DNA from: an uncultured Lentisphaerota bacterium
GTDB lineage: Bacteria > Verrucomicrobiota > Lentisphaeria > Oligosphaerales > CAITYL01
Reading direction: 5' to 3'
Length of the DNA stretch: 64,000 nucleotides
Assembly: GCA_903921725.1 (NCBI GenBank)
Contig: CAIXRA010000027.1
Coordinates: forward strand, 1 to 64,000
Under the pieces are notes generated by a model, which saw only the letters and a list, made by a program, of their open reading frames with translations, made no database searches and was not told the origin of the DNA. Below, in pieces: positions 63,840 through 64,000 of this stretch. The position numbers and the translations under genes are program-made. Every line of letters starts with the position of its first letter. The first letter of the stretch is position 1.

Positions 63840-63918
63840 TCCGCTCCATCATGTGCGGCCGCTGCGCCGCGCCCCGGTTCCGCCCTCCGCGCCATTGCCG
63901 GCGCGGCGGGTTGACACC

Positions 63919-64000
63919 TTACTTCGCCCTCTTTGCGAGATAGTTCTCCACGTTCGCCATGTCCTTGTCGCCGCGGCCGGAAAGGTTCACGATGATGATC
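63919..64000 (-). CDS. trpB: Tryptophan synthase beta chain, C-terminal fragment cut by the window edge
   Basis: The minus strand reads IIIVNLSGRGDKDMANVENY and then LAKRAK with a TAA stop at 63919-63921. VNLSGRGDKDM is the well-conserved C-terminal serine-binding region of TrpB. The rest of the gene lies beyond the window. It is followed by the small membrane protein gene. Confidence 0.9.
   Translation of the reverse strand, partial: IIIVNLSGRGDKDMANVENYLAKRAK

Overview
The window is a GC-rich (about 65% by eye), gene-dense bacterial chromosome segment with about 50 genes on both strands and no rRNA or tRNA that I could find. Gene content suggests an anaerobic member of the PVC superphylum, probably Kiritimatiellota, Lentisphaerota or a neighbouring verrucomicrobial lineage. 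Pointers are the hydrogenase maturation genes, a MetF with a cysteine-rich C-terminal domain, a eukaryote-like branching enzyme (GH13_8 type) and UDP-glucose dehydrogenase, a DUF4190/pseudopilin-like protein, an RsmH with an N-terminal extension, and very many intergenic palindromic repeats. The assignment is an inference from gene content only.

Layout. 1-4563: a tandem palindromic repeat, an Rsm22-type methyltransferase, a small membrane-anchored protein, queA, smpB and an 85-residue protein. 4779-13796: an AddB/AddA-type recombination nuclease pair interrupted by a lipoprotein gene and a DUF4143-type ATPase that is translationally coupled to addA. 13809-18961: secreted proteins, then an ECF sigma factor, its zinc-type anti-sigma partner and a lipoprotein. 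19099-21008: metal ABC transporter permease and ATPase. 21119-30171: homocysteine methyltransferase/MTHFR fusion, glycogen branching enzyme, queE, small membrane proteins, typA. 30478-38291: ABC-F ATPase, AmrS-type radical SAM enzyme, PTS EIIA, GH2 glycosidase, asnB. 38317-44929: hypF, a radical SAM protein, hypC, hypD, hypE. 44952-56093: a surface glycan region with four glycosyltransferase proteins (two of them fusions), a MurJ/Wzx-like flippase, and a hyaluronan-synthase-like GT2 divergent from a UDP-glucose dehydrogenase. 56174-64000: a DUF6600 repeat protein, a second MTHFR, rsmH, thiL, tsaE, an RRM protein and the 3' end of trpB.

The most unusual property is repeat load. At least two kinds of repeat sit in frame inside otherwise conserved genes. 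One is a roughly 205-215 bp palindromic element, present once between smpB and queA and once inside hypF, without breaking hypF. The other is a set of short-period (7, 8, 9 and 10 bp) degenerate tandem repeats found inside rsm22, addB, addA, hypF, a glycosyltransferase fusion and thiL, and also between genes. An 11-bp near-palindrome, GCGGAGTCCGC, occurs about twelve times, mostly in coding sequence. I see no CRISPR array, prophage or transposase.
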